Below, in pieces: positions 45,607 through 54,440 of a stretch of DNA of 64,000 bases. The notes beneath the pieces are model-generated. The model worked only from the letters and a program-made list of their open reading frames with translations. It searched no databases and was not told the DNA's origin. Position numbers and translations under genes: made by a program. The stretch comes from Natrinema zhouii (lineage in GTDB: Archaea > Halobacteriota > Halobacteria > Halobacteriales > Natrialbaceae): contig NZ_CP084883.1 in the NCBI RefSeq assembly GCF_013456555.2, positions 124,001 through 188,000 on the forward strand, written 5' to 3'. The stretch's first letter is position 1. Every line of letters starts with the position of its first letter.

Positions 45607-45732
45607 CATTCGAGTGATAGATTACAACCCTATGCCTGTAAAGTAATATTATCGTACCATTCGAATTGACATTCGAGTGGTAGATTACGACCATACTCCT
45701 GTAAAATCATAATATCATGTCATCCGAATCGC
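45607..45732. repeat. 63-bp imperfect tandem duplication
   Basis: Two adjoining 63-bp units, 45607-45669 and 45670-45732, agree at 49 of 63 positions by my hand alignment; each begins cattcgagtg and contains cctgtaaa. They lie about 250 bp before the IclR gene. Either promoter duplication or repeated operator. Confidence 0.75.
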
Positions 45733-45983
45733 GAGAGGGAGACATAGTACGGTTTCGGTCGAGCCGACACCGACCGACTGCGCGTTCGGCTGGGACGAGC
45801 AGGGAAGCTACTCGTCCGGGAAGCTCGATAAAGATAGCGCAAACGGCTCGAAACGGCCGTAAATTCTCCGTGTCATATCGAATGGTCCGATAATGTCGAT
45901 AGCGCTCGTACAACGCTGTATTCACCCGTTTGGAACCGATCCACGAGAGGTAGAAAACGACAATACCGGATAGAGTTAAGTGG

Positions 45984-46769
45984 ATGAGCTCCGATCGTAT
46001 GACTACGAACATGAACGATCGCGTTCCGATCAAAACCACGAAAACGACCTTCGAACTGCTCGAAACGCTTGTCAAGGAGGGTAACGCGTCGTTGCCGGAG
46101 CTGGCCTCTCATCTGGAGAAACCGACGAGTACGGTACACGATCACCTCATCAGCCTGCGAAAACTTGGGTACGTGGTGAAGGAGGGGAAGACCTATCGAG
46201 TGAGCACGAGGCTGCTGGACATGGGTGAGTCGGCTCGGCGGCGGATGGACATTTTCCCCCCCGCAAAGCAGGAAGTCGACGAGCTCGCGACGCAGACTGG
46301 AGAGCACGCGTCCCTCGCGATAGAGGAGAACGGGCAAACGGTGCTACTGTACATCTCGAAGGGAGCGGACGCGCTCGACCTCGGCGTTTCGGAGGGATTC
46401 CGCATGGCGATGGCGACGAACGCGCCTGGAAAGGCGATACTCGCCCACCTTCCAGAAAATCAAATCGATTCGATACTTGACGAGCACGGACTGCCGGAGA
46501 TAACCGAGAAGACAGTGACGGATCGAGCCGCCCTTCGGGAACAGTTAGTGGAGATCCGCGAGCGAGGGTACGCGACGGATCAGGGTGAGCGGGTCGAGGG
46601 CGTTCGAGCCGTCTCCGTCCCGATCATCCCTGAAGGTCGCGTCCGGGGTGCGCTCACCATCAGCGGTCCGGCGAATCGAATGGAAGGCGAGCGGCTCGAA
46701 GCCGAACTGCCTACCCTGCTGTTACAGTCCGCAAACGTCGTCGAAGTGCAGTACACGCTCGGCGGGTAA
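45984..46769 (+). CDS. IclR-family transcriptional regulator
   Basis: 261 aa from ATG 45984; internal ATGs at 45999 and 46011 are possible starts. The N-terminal winged helix (NASLPELASHLEKPTSTVHDHL) and the C-terminal effector domain (GEHASLAIEENG, NAPGKAILAHLPE, GVRAVSVPI) are complete. IclR proteins sense small acids and control catabolic operons. The position between pcs and the ThDP/mutase genes makes it the probable regulator of both. Confidence 0.92.
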   Translation: MSSDRMTTNMNDRVPIKTTKTTFELLETLVKEGNASLPELASHLEKPTSTVHDHLISLRKLGYVVKEGKTYRVSTRLLDMGESARRRMDIFPPAKQEVDELATQTGEHASLAIEENGQTVLLYISKGADALDLGVSEGFRMAMATNAPGKAILAHLPENQIDSILDEHGLPEITEKTVTDRAALREQLVEIRERGYATDQGERVEGVRAVSVPIIPEGRVRGALTISGPANRMEGERLEAELPTLLLQSANVVEVQYTLGG

Positions 46770-46890
46770 CGTAATCGACCATATGGGTGACGGCGATTCA
46801 AGCGGCGTCAATCGGTTCCGCATTCCGACCGCGCAAGTACGTCTCCACATATAGACTTATTACAAGGTTCCATGAATGGGATGGTACACC

Positions 46891-48576
46891 ATGTCAGAGA
46901 CAGGTGCGGCGATCGCTGCGGAGACTCTCGCAAAATTCGCGGACAGGGTGTATGGCCTCTGCGGCGGTCACATCCAGCCGATATGGGACGAGATCGGCGA
47001 CACGGGGGCGTCGATCATCGATACGCGCGATGAACGTGCAGCCGTCCATGCCGCCCACGCCGAGGCGGCGGTGACCGGGGAACTTGGCGTCGCGCTCGTC
47101 ACCGCCGGCCCCGGTTTCACGAACGCGCTGACGGGAATCGCGAACGCATATACGTCCGGTACTCCGATGCTGATCGTCACCGGCTATCCGCCGATCCCAC
47201 AGTTCGAACGAGGGGCGCTTCAGGAGATCCCCCATCGCGATCTTGCGGAGGACATCACCGTCACGGATCGAACGGTCTACGAGACTGGCCGGATTCAGGA
47301 GTACCTCGTCGAGGCGGCAGGTGCCGCGCTCGATAACCGCGGCCCCGCGCTCGTCGAGATCCCGACTGACGTCCTCCGAAACGAGACCAAATGGACGCGT
47401 GACCGTCCGGATCCGACGGCACCCCACGATATCATCGCCCCTCAAGAGACGCTCGACGCGGCGGCAGACGCAGTGCGGAATGCCGACCGGCCGGTCGCGA
47501 TACTCGGACGGGGCGCCCGCGATGCAGCGGCGGAGATCCGTTCATTCGTCGAAGAAACCCGGCTCCCGGTTCTCACGACGGCCGGAAGCAAGGGCGTCGT
47601 CCCGGAGACGAACGACTACTGCGTTCCGGGCGCACGCGGCGACGCGATGGGTCAGGCGGACCTCTTCCTGATCCTCGGCAAACGACTCGACTTCACGCTC
47701 GGATACGGGAGTCCGGCCGTCTTCGACGAGACGGTCTTCGTACAGGTCGATACCGACCCGGATGCGCTGCGCCGCAATCGAACCCCGGACGTTTCCGTTC
47801 GGAGCTCCGTTTCGTCCGCCGTCGCTGGACTCCGGGACCGACTTGAAGGGGCCGTCGGAACGGGCGAGTGGGTCGACGACCTCCGAGAGGGCCACGAGAG
47901 CCGAGCGGCGCGCATGGCCGAGCGGAAGACCGGAGACGAAACACCGATTCACCCCTACCGGGTCTGCGGTGCGATCGAACGGGCGATCGACGACGATGCG
48001 ATCGTCGTCTGCGACGGCGGCGACGCCCTCTCCTTCGGCCGGATAGCGATACCGACAGCGAACCCGCGGGGCTACCTCGATCCCGGTCCGCTCGGCTGCC
48101 TCGGCGTCGGACTCCCGTTCGCCATTGGCGCGTCTCTTGCTCGACCGGAGTCGGATGTCGTCTGCTTTACCGGTGACGGCTCGCTCGGATTCAATATGGC
48201 GGATATCGAAACCGCGGTGCGCGAACGAGCGGATATTACGGTCGTCGTCGCGAACAACGCCGCGTGGAACATCGAGCGATACGATCAATTAGAGAACTAC
48301 GGCAGGGAAATCGGGAGCGACCTCACCGACATCGCGTTCGACGAGGTCGCGACTGGCTTGGGTGCTGAGGGTATCTCCGTCTCGGAGCCGGACGCGCTTG
48401 ATGAAGCCGTCGAACGCGCCGTAGCGACGGACGGCCCTGTCGTCGTCGACGTCGTGGTCGACCCCGATGCCGTGAGCCCGGACGCTGCAAACGGACTGGC
48501 TCGCGTTCCAGATTACCAGCCGCTCGACGCGTGGGACGAACTGGAACGGAAGTCCCGACACGAAAAGGGTGACTAA
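46891..48576 (+). CDS. ThDP-dependent enzyme, 2-hydroxyacyl-CoA lyase/acetolactate synthase-like
   Basis: 561 aa from MSETGAAIAA. The activating Glu is E48 (TRDERAAVHAA), and the ThDP motif runs from GDGSLGFN (about 428) to NNAAWN (about 455). The substrate loop CGGHIQPIWDEI differs from the GAFGIPIL-like loop of acetolactate synthases, so I do not call it IlvB. Gene context (acyl-CoA ligase and HCM-type mutase downstream) suggests a 2-hydroxyacyl-CoA lyase that joins or splits acetone and formyl-CoA. Oxalyl-CoA decarboxylase or another carboligase are alternatives. Confidence 0.8.
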   Translation: MSETGAAIAAETLAKFADRVYGLCGGHIQPIWDEIGDTGASIIDTRDERAAVHAAHAEAAVTGELGVALVTAGPGFTNALTGIANAYTSGTPMLIVTGYPPIPQFERGALQEIPHRDLAEDITVTDRTVYETGRIQEYLVEAAGAALDNRGPALVEIPTDVLRNETKWTRDRPDPTAPHDIIAPQETLDAAADAVRNADRPVAILGRGARDAAAEIRSFVEETRLPVLTTAGSKGVVPETNDYCVPGARGDAMGQADLFLILGKRLDFTLGYGSPAVFDETVFVQVDTDPDALRRNRTPDVSVRSSVSSAVAGLRDRLEGAVGTGEWVDDLREGHESRAARMAERKTGDETPIHPYRVCGAIERAIDDDAIVVCDGGDALSFGRIAIPTANPRGYLDPGPLGCLGVGLPFAIGASLARPESDVVCFTGDGSLGFNMADIETAVRERADITVVVANNAAWNIERYDQLENYGREIGSDLTDIAFDEVATGLGAEGISVSEPDALDEAVERAVATDGPVVVDVVVDPDAVSPDAANGLARVPDYQPLDAWDELERKSRHEKGD

Positions 48577-48634
48577 AACATCGACAGATAAACTCGCTTG
48601 AAATAACCGGGTGACGACCAGAACCGACCACGTA

Positions 48635-48643
48635 AACTTATAA
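48635..48643 (+). promoter_or_regulatory. TATA-like box before the ligase-mutase operon
   Basis: aacttataa lies 28-36 bp before the ATG at 48671, the usual distance for a transcript with little or no leader. It supports the ATG start and suggests that the operon has its own promoter besides read-through from the ThDP gene. Confidence 0.45.
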
Positions 48644-48670
48644 CAGTTGCCAACAGATACCACGGATAGG

Positions 48671-50068
48671 ATGAGTTGGCCAACTACCGCCGGGTCGGAC
48701 TCTCATACGGATCCGGATTCAGAGTACTGGGACGAGGAACAGGAGACTCGTCCCCCCGACGAACGCCGCGACGAAATCATCAAGAAAATACGCGAACAGG
48801 TTCGGTACGCGTACGATAATAGCGAGTTCTACCGCGAGTTCTACTCGGACGTCGATGTCGATCCGCGCAACATAACGTCGTTCGAGGAGTTCGAACAGTT
48901 ACCAATCCTGCGCTCCGACGATATCAAACAGGAGCAGAAGGAACACCCGCCATTTGGTCGCTTTCTCTGTATCGACGAGGAGGCCATCACCCGTATCTAC
49001 GGGACGTCGGGAACGACTGGTCGACCCAAGGTATTCGGAATCGGTCAGGATGATTGGGACCGAATCGGCGAGTGGCACGCACAGATTCTCTGGAGTGTTG
49101 GCCTTCGCCCGGACGATCGGGTCATCATTACGAGTCCGTTCATTCAGTATCTCGGCTCTTGGGGTGCGCTCGCTGGCGTCGATCGCTTAGGATGCACGAC
49201 GTTCCCGTTCGGCGCCGGGATGGAGGGACAAACCGAGCAGGCCGTCGAGTGGATCGCCGACCTGCAACCAGACGCCCTCTACGGAACGCCCTCGTACGCC
49301 CTCTATCTGGGCGAGACGGCAGTGGAGAGAGGGTACGATCCGGCCGAAGACTTCGACTTCAAGGTAATGTTCTTCTCGGGCGAACCGGGTGCCAGCGTCC
49401 CGTCGACCCGTCGGCAGATCGAGACGATGTTCGGCTGCGAGGTCGTCGACCAAGGGAGTATGGCCGAGATGACGCCGTGGATGTCGAACTCCGGCTGTCG
49501 ACACTTGGAAAACGGCATGCACGTCTGGAACGATATCGTCTACACGGAACTCCTCGACCCCGATACGGAGGAGTCGCTAGGGTACGGAGCGGAAGGCGTC
49601 CCGACGTACACCCACCTCGAGCGAACCTCCCAACCGATGATTCGCTATTGGAGCGGCGACATCACAACGTGGGAGCGCCATGACGAGACCGACTGCGAGT
49701 GCGGTCGCACGTACCCTACGCTCCCAAAAGGTATATACGGACGCGAGGACGACATGTTAGTTATCCGTGGGAAGAATATCTTCCCGTCACAGATCGAAGA
49801 CCAGCTACACGCCCTTGATGACTACGGTGACGAGTTCCGGATCGTCGTCGAACGGGAGGGAACGCTTGACTCTCTCCAGATTGTCGTCGAGGCAGCAGAC
49901 GACGCCGAGACAGATCCGGGCGAGTTCCACGATCTCGTCAGGCGGGAGATCAAGTCGGAAGTCGGCGTAACGCCGGACGTCACCATCGTCGAACAGGGTG
50001 AATTGGACCGAACGCAGTTCAAGGCGGATCGAGTGAAAGATAAACGCGAACTCGCCGTCGACATCTAA
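48671..50068 (+). CDS. PaaK-like acyl-CoA ligase, probable 2-hydroxyisobutyryl-CoA ligase
   Basis: 465 aa from MSWPTTAGSD; a TTG at 48647 is possible. It is a phenylacetate-CoA-ligase-type adenylating enzyme with the nucleotide loop YGTSGTTGRPK at 110-120, FFSGEPGASVP, YWSGDITTW and a C-terminal KGIYGREDDMLVIRGKNIFP hinge. Known HCM clusters include a ligase of this type and size (Hcl). It lies 17 bp before the mutase large subunit, so 2-hydroxyisobutyrate or a related short 2-hydroxy acid is the best substrate guess. Confidence 0.88.
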   Translation: MSWPTTAGSDSHTDPDSEYWDEEQETRPPDERRDEIIKKIREQVRYAYDNSEFYREFYSDVDVDPRNITSFEEFEQLPILRSDDIKQEQKEHPPFGRFLCIDEEAITRIYGTSGTTGRPKVFGIGQDDWDRIGEWHAQILWSVGLRPDDRVIITSPFIQYLGSWGALAGVDRLGCTTFPFGAGMEGQTEQAVEWIADLQPDALYGTPSYALYLGETAVERGYDPAEDFDFKVMFFSGEPGASVPSTRRQIETMFGCEVVDQGSMAEMTPWMSNSGCRHLENGMHVWNDIVYTELLDPDTEESLGYGAEGVPTYTHLERTSQPMIRYWSGDITTWERHDETDCECGRTYPTLPKGIYGREDDMLVIRGKNIFPSQIEDQLHALDDYGDEFRIVVEREGTLDSLQIVVEAADDAETDPGEFHDLVRREIKSEVGVTPDVTIVEQGELDRTQFKADRVKDKRELAVDI

Positions 50069-50085
50069 CGAACGGAGAACACAGA

Positions 50086-51876
50086 ATGAGTTCAGAAACA
50101 GACGAGAAAGCCGATACGCGGATTCCAGACGAACCGGAAGGGATGTACGATCCCGACGAAATGAGCGAGGACCCGCTGTTCGACGAAGAGCGACTGCGGG
50201 AGTTCCTCGAAGCGAAGGGCGACTGGGAGGAAGGAACCCTCGGGGAGTGGCTCGAGGGTCATCCCGAGCGAAAAGAGACGTTCGAAACGCTGTCAGGGTA
50301 CGAACGAGAGCGACTGTACACGCCTGAGGACGTCGAGGACCTCGATTACGAGGATGACCTCGGCTTCCCGGGTGAGCCGCCGTTCACCCGCGGCCCTTAT
50401 CCCACGATGTACCGGGGACGTCACTGGACGCATCGGCAGATCGCGGGCTTCGAGACGGCGGAGGAGACGAATGAACGGTACAAGTATCTCCTCGACCAGG
50501 GGCAGACGGGGCTGTCGACCGACTTCGATCACCCGACTCTGACGGGGTACGATTCCGACGACGAGCACTCCGAGGGCGAGGTCGGCCGCATCGGCGTTGC
50601 GATCGACACGCTGGACGATTTCGAGGACCTCTTCGAGGACATTCCCCTCGACGAAGTATCGACGAGCATGACGATCAACTCACCCGCGCCGATCCTCCTG
50701 GCCTTCTACGTCGCGTTAGCCGACCAGCGCGGCGTCGACCGAGAGAAGCTGCGTGGGACGATTCAGAATTCCATCTTCAAGGAGTTCATCGCCCAGAAGA
50801 CCTACGCGCTTCCGCCGCGGCCGAACATCAAGCTCGTTGAGGACGTCATCGAGTACTGTACGGAGGAGGTTCCGAACTGGTACTGGGCGAACGTCAGCGG
50901 GTACCACACTCGAGAAGCCGGCGGAACCGCCGCTCAGGAGGCAGCATTCACTATCGGAGCGGGAATGGGCTACGTTGAGTCCGGTATCAAGCGGAATCTA
51001 GATCCGGACGAGTTCGCTCCCCGAATGTCCTTCTTCTACGTCTCCCAGACGGACTTCTTCGAGGAAATCGCGAAGTTCCGGGCCGTGAGACGTATCTGGG
51101 CACGTCTTATGGAGGACCGATATGGCGCGAAAACCGACGCTGCGCGCCGCATGCGCTATCACGTTCAGACTGCCGGCGAGAGCCTCACCGCAAAACAGCC
51201 TATGGTCAATATCGCCCGAACGACTATACAGGCGCTCGCTGCGGTGCTGGGCGGCTGCCAGTCTCTCCACACGAACGGATACGACGAGGCACTGTCGATT
51301 CCGAGCGAAGACGCGATGCGTATCGCCTTGCGCACTCAGCAGGTGATCGCTCACGAATCAGGCGTCACAGACACCATTGACCCGCTGGGCGGCAGCTACT
51401 ACATCGAGAAAGCTACCGACGAGATGGAAGCGCGCATCCTCGAATACCTGGCTGATATCGAGGAGATGGGCGAGGGAAGCATGAGAGAAGGAATGCTACG
51501 AGGGATCGAGAGCGGCTACTTCGAGCAGGAGATCGTCGATTCGTCGTATCAGTGGGAGAAGCGCAAGGCGGAGGGCGACCTGAAGAAAGTCGGTGTCAAC
51601 TGCTACACGGAAGGCGGCGACGACACGGAAATCGAGCTCTTCCAAGCGAATCCGGAGACCGAAGAACGCCAGAAAGAACGGCTGAAACGGGTGAAGGAGT
51701 CGCGAGACGACGACCTCGTCGAAGAACGTATCGACGCCCTCCGCGAGGCCGTCGAAAACGACGAAAACATTATGCCCTACCTCGTTGACGCCGCGAAGGC
51801 GTACGCTACCGAAGGCGAGATGATGGGCGTACTACGAGACAAGTATGGGACGTACGAAGATCCAGGAGTGTTCTAA
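50086..51876 (+). CDS. hcmA: B12-dependent acyl-CoA mutase large subunit, HCM type
   Basis: 596 aa without a B12 domain, the two-subunit form. The substrate-pocket motif WTHRQIAGF has Ile119, where methylmalonyl-CoA mutase has Tyr and isobutyryl-CoA mutase has Phe. GLSTDFDHPT has Asp146, 27 residues later. In Aquincola HcmA the diagnostic residues are Ile90 and Asp117, also 27 apart. The body (SVSM-like TSMTINSPAP, SGYHTREAGGTAAQE, HVQTAGESLTAKQP, SLHTNGYDE) is fully conserved. Expected reaction: 2-hydroxyisobutyryl-CoA to (S)-3-hydroxybutyryl-CoA. The family is certain and the specificity well supported but untested. Confidence 0.88.
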   Translation: MSSETDEKADTRIPDEPEGMYDPDEMSEDPLFDEERLREFLEAKGDWEEGTLGEWLEGHPERKETFETLSGYERERLYTPEDVEDLDYEDDLGFPGEPPFTRGPYPTMYRGRHWTHRQIAGFETAEETNERYKYLLDQGQTGLSTDFDHPTLTGYDSDDEHSEGEVGRIGVAIDTLDDFEDLFEDIPLDEVSTSMTINSPAPILLAFYVALADQRGVDREKLRGTIQNSIFKEFIAQKTYALPPRPNIKLVEDVIEYCTEEVPNWYWANVSGYHTREAGGTAAQEAAFTIGAGMGYVESGIKRNLDPDEFAPRMSFFYVSQTDFFEEIAKFRAVRRIWARLMEDRYGAKTDAARRMRYHVQTAGESLTAKQPMVNIARTTIQALAAVLGGCQSLHTNGYDEALSIPSEDAMRIALRTQQVIAHESGVTDTIDPLGGSYYIEKATDEMEARILEYLADIEEMGEGSMREGMLRGIESGYFEQEIVDSSYQWEKRKAEGDLKKVGVNCYTEGGDDTEIELFQANPETEERQKERLKRVKESRDDDLVEERIDALREAVENDENIMPYLVDAAKAYATEGEMMGVLRDKYGTYEDPGVF

Positions 51877-51877
51877 A

Positions 51878-52297
51878 ATGGCAGCAACAGATTCCACCGA
51901 AACGGAGCGTACAGTTCGCGTACTGATCGGCAAACCCGGGCTTGACGGTCACGATAGGGGTGCGAAGGTAGTGGCTCGCGCCTGTCGGGATGCAGGCTTC
52001 GAGGTCATTTACTCTGGCCTCCGCCAGTCGCCGGAAGCAATCGTCCAAACGGCCGTTCAGGAAGACGTCGATGTCTTGGGCTTGAGCATCCTAAGCGGCG
52101 CTCACGATACCCTCGTTCCGAAAATTATCGATCTACTGGAAGAGGAGGGAATGACCGACGTTCTGATGCTCGTGGGCGGCACCATCCCTGATGATGATCA
52201 GACGGAACTCCTCAATGAAGGCGTAGACAAGGTATTTGGACCAGATACCGATATCAACGAAATCGTCGAATACGTCGAAGGGGAGGTAGAAACATGA
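51878..52297 (+). CDS. hcmB: B12-binding small subunit of the acyl-CoA mutase
   Basis: 139 aa. The cobalamin-binding DGHDRG at 23-28 supplies the axial His25; LSILSGAHDTL and LVGGTIPDDD complete the B12 fold. It begins 1 bp after the large-subunit stop, so the two are translated together and form the heterotetramer typical of HCM and ICM. Methylmalonyl-CoA mutases of haloarchaea also have separate small subunits, so this gene alone does not decide specificity. Confidence 0.92.
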   Translation: MAATDSTETERTVRVLIGKPGLDGHDRGAKVVARACRDAGFEVIYSGLRQSPEAIVQTAVQEDVDVLGLSILSGAHDTLVPKIIDLLEEEGMTDVLMLVGGTIPDDDQTELLNEGVDKVFGPDTDINEIVEYVEGEVET

Positions 52298-52321
52298 GTT
52301 CCCAGTCCCTTCCGAGCTACC

Positions 52322-53353
52322 ATGAGCGCTTCTGACCTCGCAATCACGGATCTAAACGACGACCTGCGGCCGCTGGTCGAAGGCGTCCTCGACGGGGAAC
52401 AGCTGTCGCTCTCGCGGCTCATCTCGAGAATCGAGAATGGTGCACCAGGGTATCAGGACGCCGTAAAAACACTCCACGACCACACGACTGGCACCCGAAC
52501 CATCGGCATCACCGGACAACCGGGATCGGGAAAATCAACGCTCGTTGATAAGTTGGTTGATCGACTGCGTGAGCAGGACCTCACCGTCGGTGTGATCGCA
52601 GTCGATCCGTCGTCGCCGTACTCGGGCGGAAGTGTCCTCGGCGATCGCGTCCGCCAGACATCGCGCAACGAGGATCCGAACGTGTTCTTCAGATCGATGA
52701 GCGCACGCGGACACGTTGGTGGCCTCGCGGCAGCGACGTTCGACGTGGTTCACGCAATGGACGCGTTCGGGAAGGACGTCATCCTTATCGAGACGGTCGG
52801 GGCCGGGCAGAACGAAGTGGAGATTGTCCGAGCTGCGGACACCGTCTGCGTCGTCGCTATTCCGGGAGCCGGCGATGACGTTCAGGCGAATAAGGCGGGT
52901 ATCCTCGAAATCGCCGACGTTTTCGCCGTCAACAAAGCCGATCTGGACGGCGCGACAGCGACAGCTCAGGAGCTTCAGCAGATGATCCGCATCGGTCAGG
53001 ACCTCGAGCGAAGCGATACAGACGACCCGGTTGACGATCCCGACACCTGGGTTCCACGAGTCGAACTGACCGCTGCGATCAAGGACGAGGGAGTCGAAAA
53101 TCTCGTCGACGCGTTTGACGCGCACTACGCGTTCATCAAGGAGAGCGGCGAACTAGCCGAGACACGAGCCAGACGGTTCGAACAGGAAGTACGAACACAC
53201 ATGGGTAACGAACTCGACCAGCTGGCCGACGCCGTCGCGGAAGCGCGTCGCGACTTACTCGCTGCAGATGCGGACGTCGACCCCTACACTGCGTCAGAGG
53301 AACTCGTTGTCCCCTTCCGAAGAGCCGTAGAGGAGTATATAGACGATGGCTGA
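52322..53353 (+). CDS. MeaB/ArgK-family GTPase, mutase chaperone
   Basis: 343 aa. P-loop GQPGSGKS at 65-72, ETVGAGQNEVE (157-167, switch region of the family) and NKAD at 204-207. MeaB-type GTPases load and protect adenosylcobalamin in acyl-CoA mutases; in HCM clusters the equivalent is MeaH. It lies 24 bp after the small subunit and overlaps the next gene by 8 bp. Confidence 0.93.
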   Translation: MSASDLAITDLNDDLRPLVEGVLDGEQLSLSRLISRIENGAPGYQDAVKTLHDHTTGTRTIGITGQPGSGKSTLVDKLVDRLREQDLTVGVIAVDPSSPYSGGSVLGDRVRQTSRNEDPNVFFRSMSARGHVGGLAAATFDVVHAMDAFGKDVILIETVGAGQNEVEIVRAADTVCVVAIPGAGDDVQANKAGILEIADVFAVNKADLDGATATAQELQQMIRIGQDLERSDTDDPVDDPDTWVPRVELTAAIKDEGVENLVDAFDAHYAFIKESGELAETRARRFEQEVRTHMGNELDQLADAVAEARRDLLAADADVDPYTASEELVVPFRRAVEEYIDDG

Positions 53354-54440
53354 CTGGACGTCTATCGATGATCCGGTCGCTCGCCTTCACGGTTTCGTCA
53401 GCGGATTTCACGCGACGTTTTACGTATACACGGGGATCGAATGCGGGCTGTTCGAAGCTCTGATCGATCCACGAACGCCGAGCGATCTCGCCTCGCAACT
53501 CGGCCTCCACGAACCGTACGTGCGTCGGTTCTGCGAGATCGGCTTGCGGTGGGGCCTGATTGAGGCCAAGCCGCGTGACGGGAACGGTGAGACCGACGGA
53601 ACTGTCCAACTGGCGGGAGACGACGATCACTATACCTTTCGTCTCTGCAAACCGTTCGTTCAACCACTGGCCGACCCCGAAGCGGCGCAGTACATGGGCG
53701 ATCTCTTCCGGTTCGCGGCTGCTCACGTGAGCAAGGACTACGGGGAGTATCCGCAGTATTTCCGTAGTGGCAAGACGAGACCGTTCACCGATCGCGGCCC
53801 GGCATTCACGGACGTCATCGAAGGGACGACTCGCGGACTCCAGACGATCTTCGTCGAGAAACTGATTTCAGAGTCGCTCCCCGCGCTCGAAGCCCGGCTG
53901 TCACGAGGCGGCCGCGTCCTCGATGTGGGCTGTGGAACAGGGTATCTTGCGTGCCAGCTCTGTGAACGGTATCCCGATCTCACCGTCATCGGCGTTGATT
54001 TGGACGAGGATGCTATTGACCGAGCGCAGGAGCGCGCCAGCGAAGCAGGTATTAGTGATCGGACGACTTTCCGTGTCGAGGACGCGACGACGGTCGCGGC
54101 GGAAGCAACTTCGTTCGATGCAGCTATTTTCTTTATGAGCCAACACGAGATCGACGCAGACGGACGAATAGCTCTGTTCGATACGCTCGGAGACGTGCTC
54201 GTCGACGACGGTATCATCGCGGTTTTCGACGAGGTGTATCCCTCATATCCGTCGAAGTTTGACCAGCAACCATTTGCTACCGGCGTAGAGACGCAGTGGT
54301 CAGAACTCGTTTGGGGAAACGTCATCCCAACGGTCGCCGAACAGCGTAAGTTGTTCGCTACTGCTGGACAGACGGAGCAGTCTCGAACAACTTTTGCGGA
54401 CCGATTTATCGTATATGAAGGGGTGAATGATAATGACTGA
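53346..54440 (+). CDS. SAM-dependent methyltransferase with winged-helix N-terminus
   Basis: 364 aa. The N-terminal winged-helix/dimerisation part (about 1-110: GLFEALIDPRTPSDLASQLG) is as in plant-type O-methyltransferases, followed by the SAM-binding VLDVGCGTGY at 191-200 and an acidic VIGVDLDED strand. It overlaps the GTPase and the following M24 gene, so it belongs to the mutase operon. Such a gene is not part of known HCM pathways; a small-molecule methyl acceptor is likely, identity unknown. Confidence 0.8.
   Translation: MADWTSIDDPVARLHGFVSGFHATFYVYTGIECGLFEALIDPRTPSDLASQLGLHEPYVRRFCEIGLRWGLIEAKPRDGNGETDGTVQLAGDDDHYTFRLCKPFVQPLADPEAAQYMGDLFRFAAAHVSKDYGEYPQYFRSGKTRPFTDRGPAFTDVIEGTTRGLQTIFVEKLISESLPALEARLSRGGRVLDVGCGTGYLACQLCERYPDLTVIGVDLDEDAIDRAQERASEAGISDRTTFRVEDATTVAAEATSFDAAIFFMSQHEIDADGRIALFDTLGDVLVDDGIIAVFDEVYPSYPSKFDQQPFATGVETQWSELVWGNVIPTVAEQRKLFATAGQTEQSRTTFADRFIVYEGVNDND

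Larger units (their letters stand above)
45038..45983. other. Large intergenic regulatory region upstream of the IclR gene
   Basis: About 950 bp without a gene. It contains two perfect palindromes, ctatatcga-n5-tcgatatag (45207-45229) and ccatcgat-tat-atcgatgg (45280-45298), and a 63-bp tandem duplication (45607-45732). Such density of symmetry directly before a regulator gene suggests operators. Confidence 0.55.

Noticed and set aside
50086..51876. Plain methylmalonyl-CoA mutase annotation
   Set aside because: The Tyr expected in RQYAGF is Ile and the 27-residue-later Asp matches HCM, so I preferred HCM; the alternative stays open in the findings.
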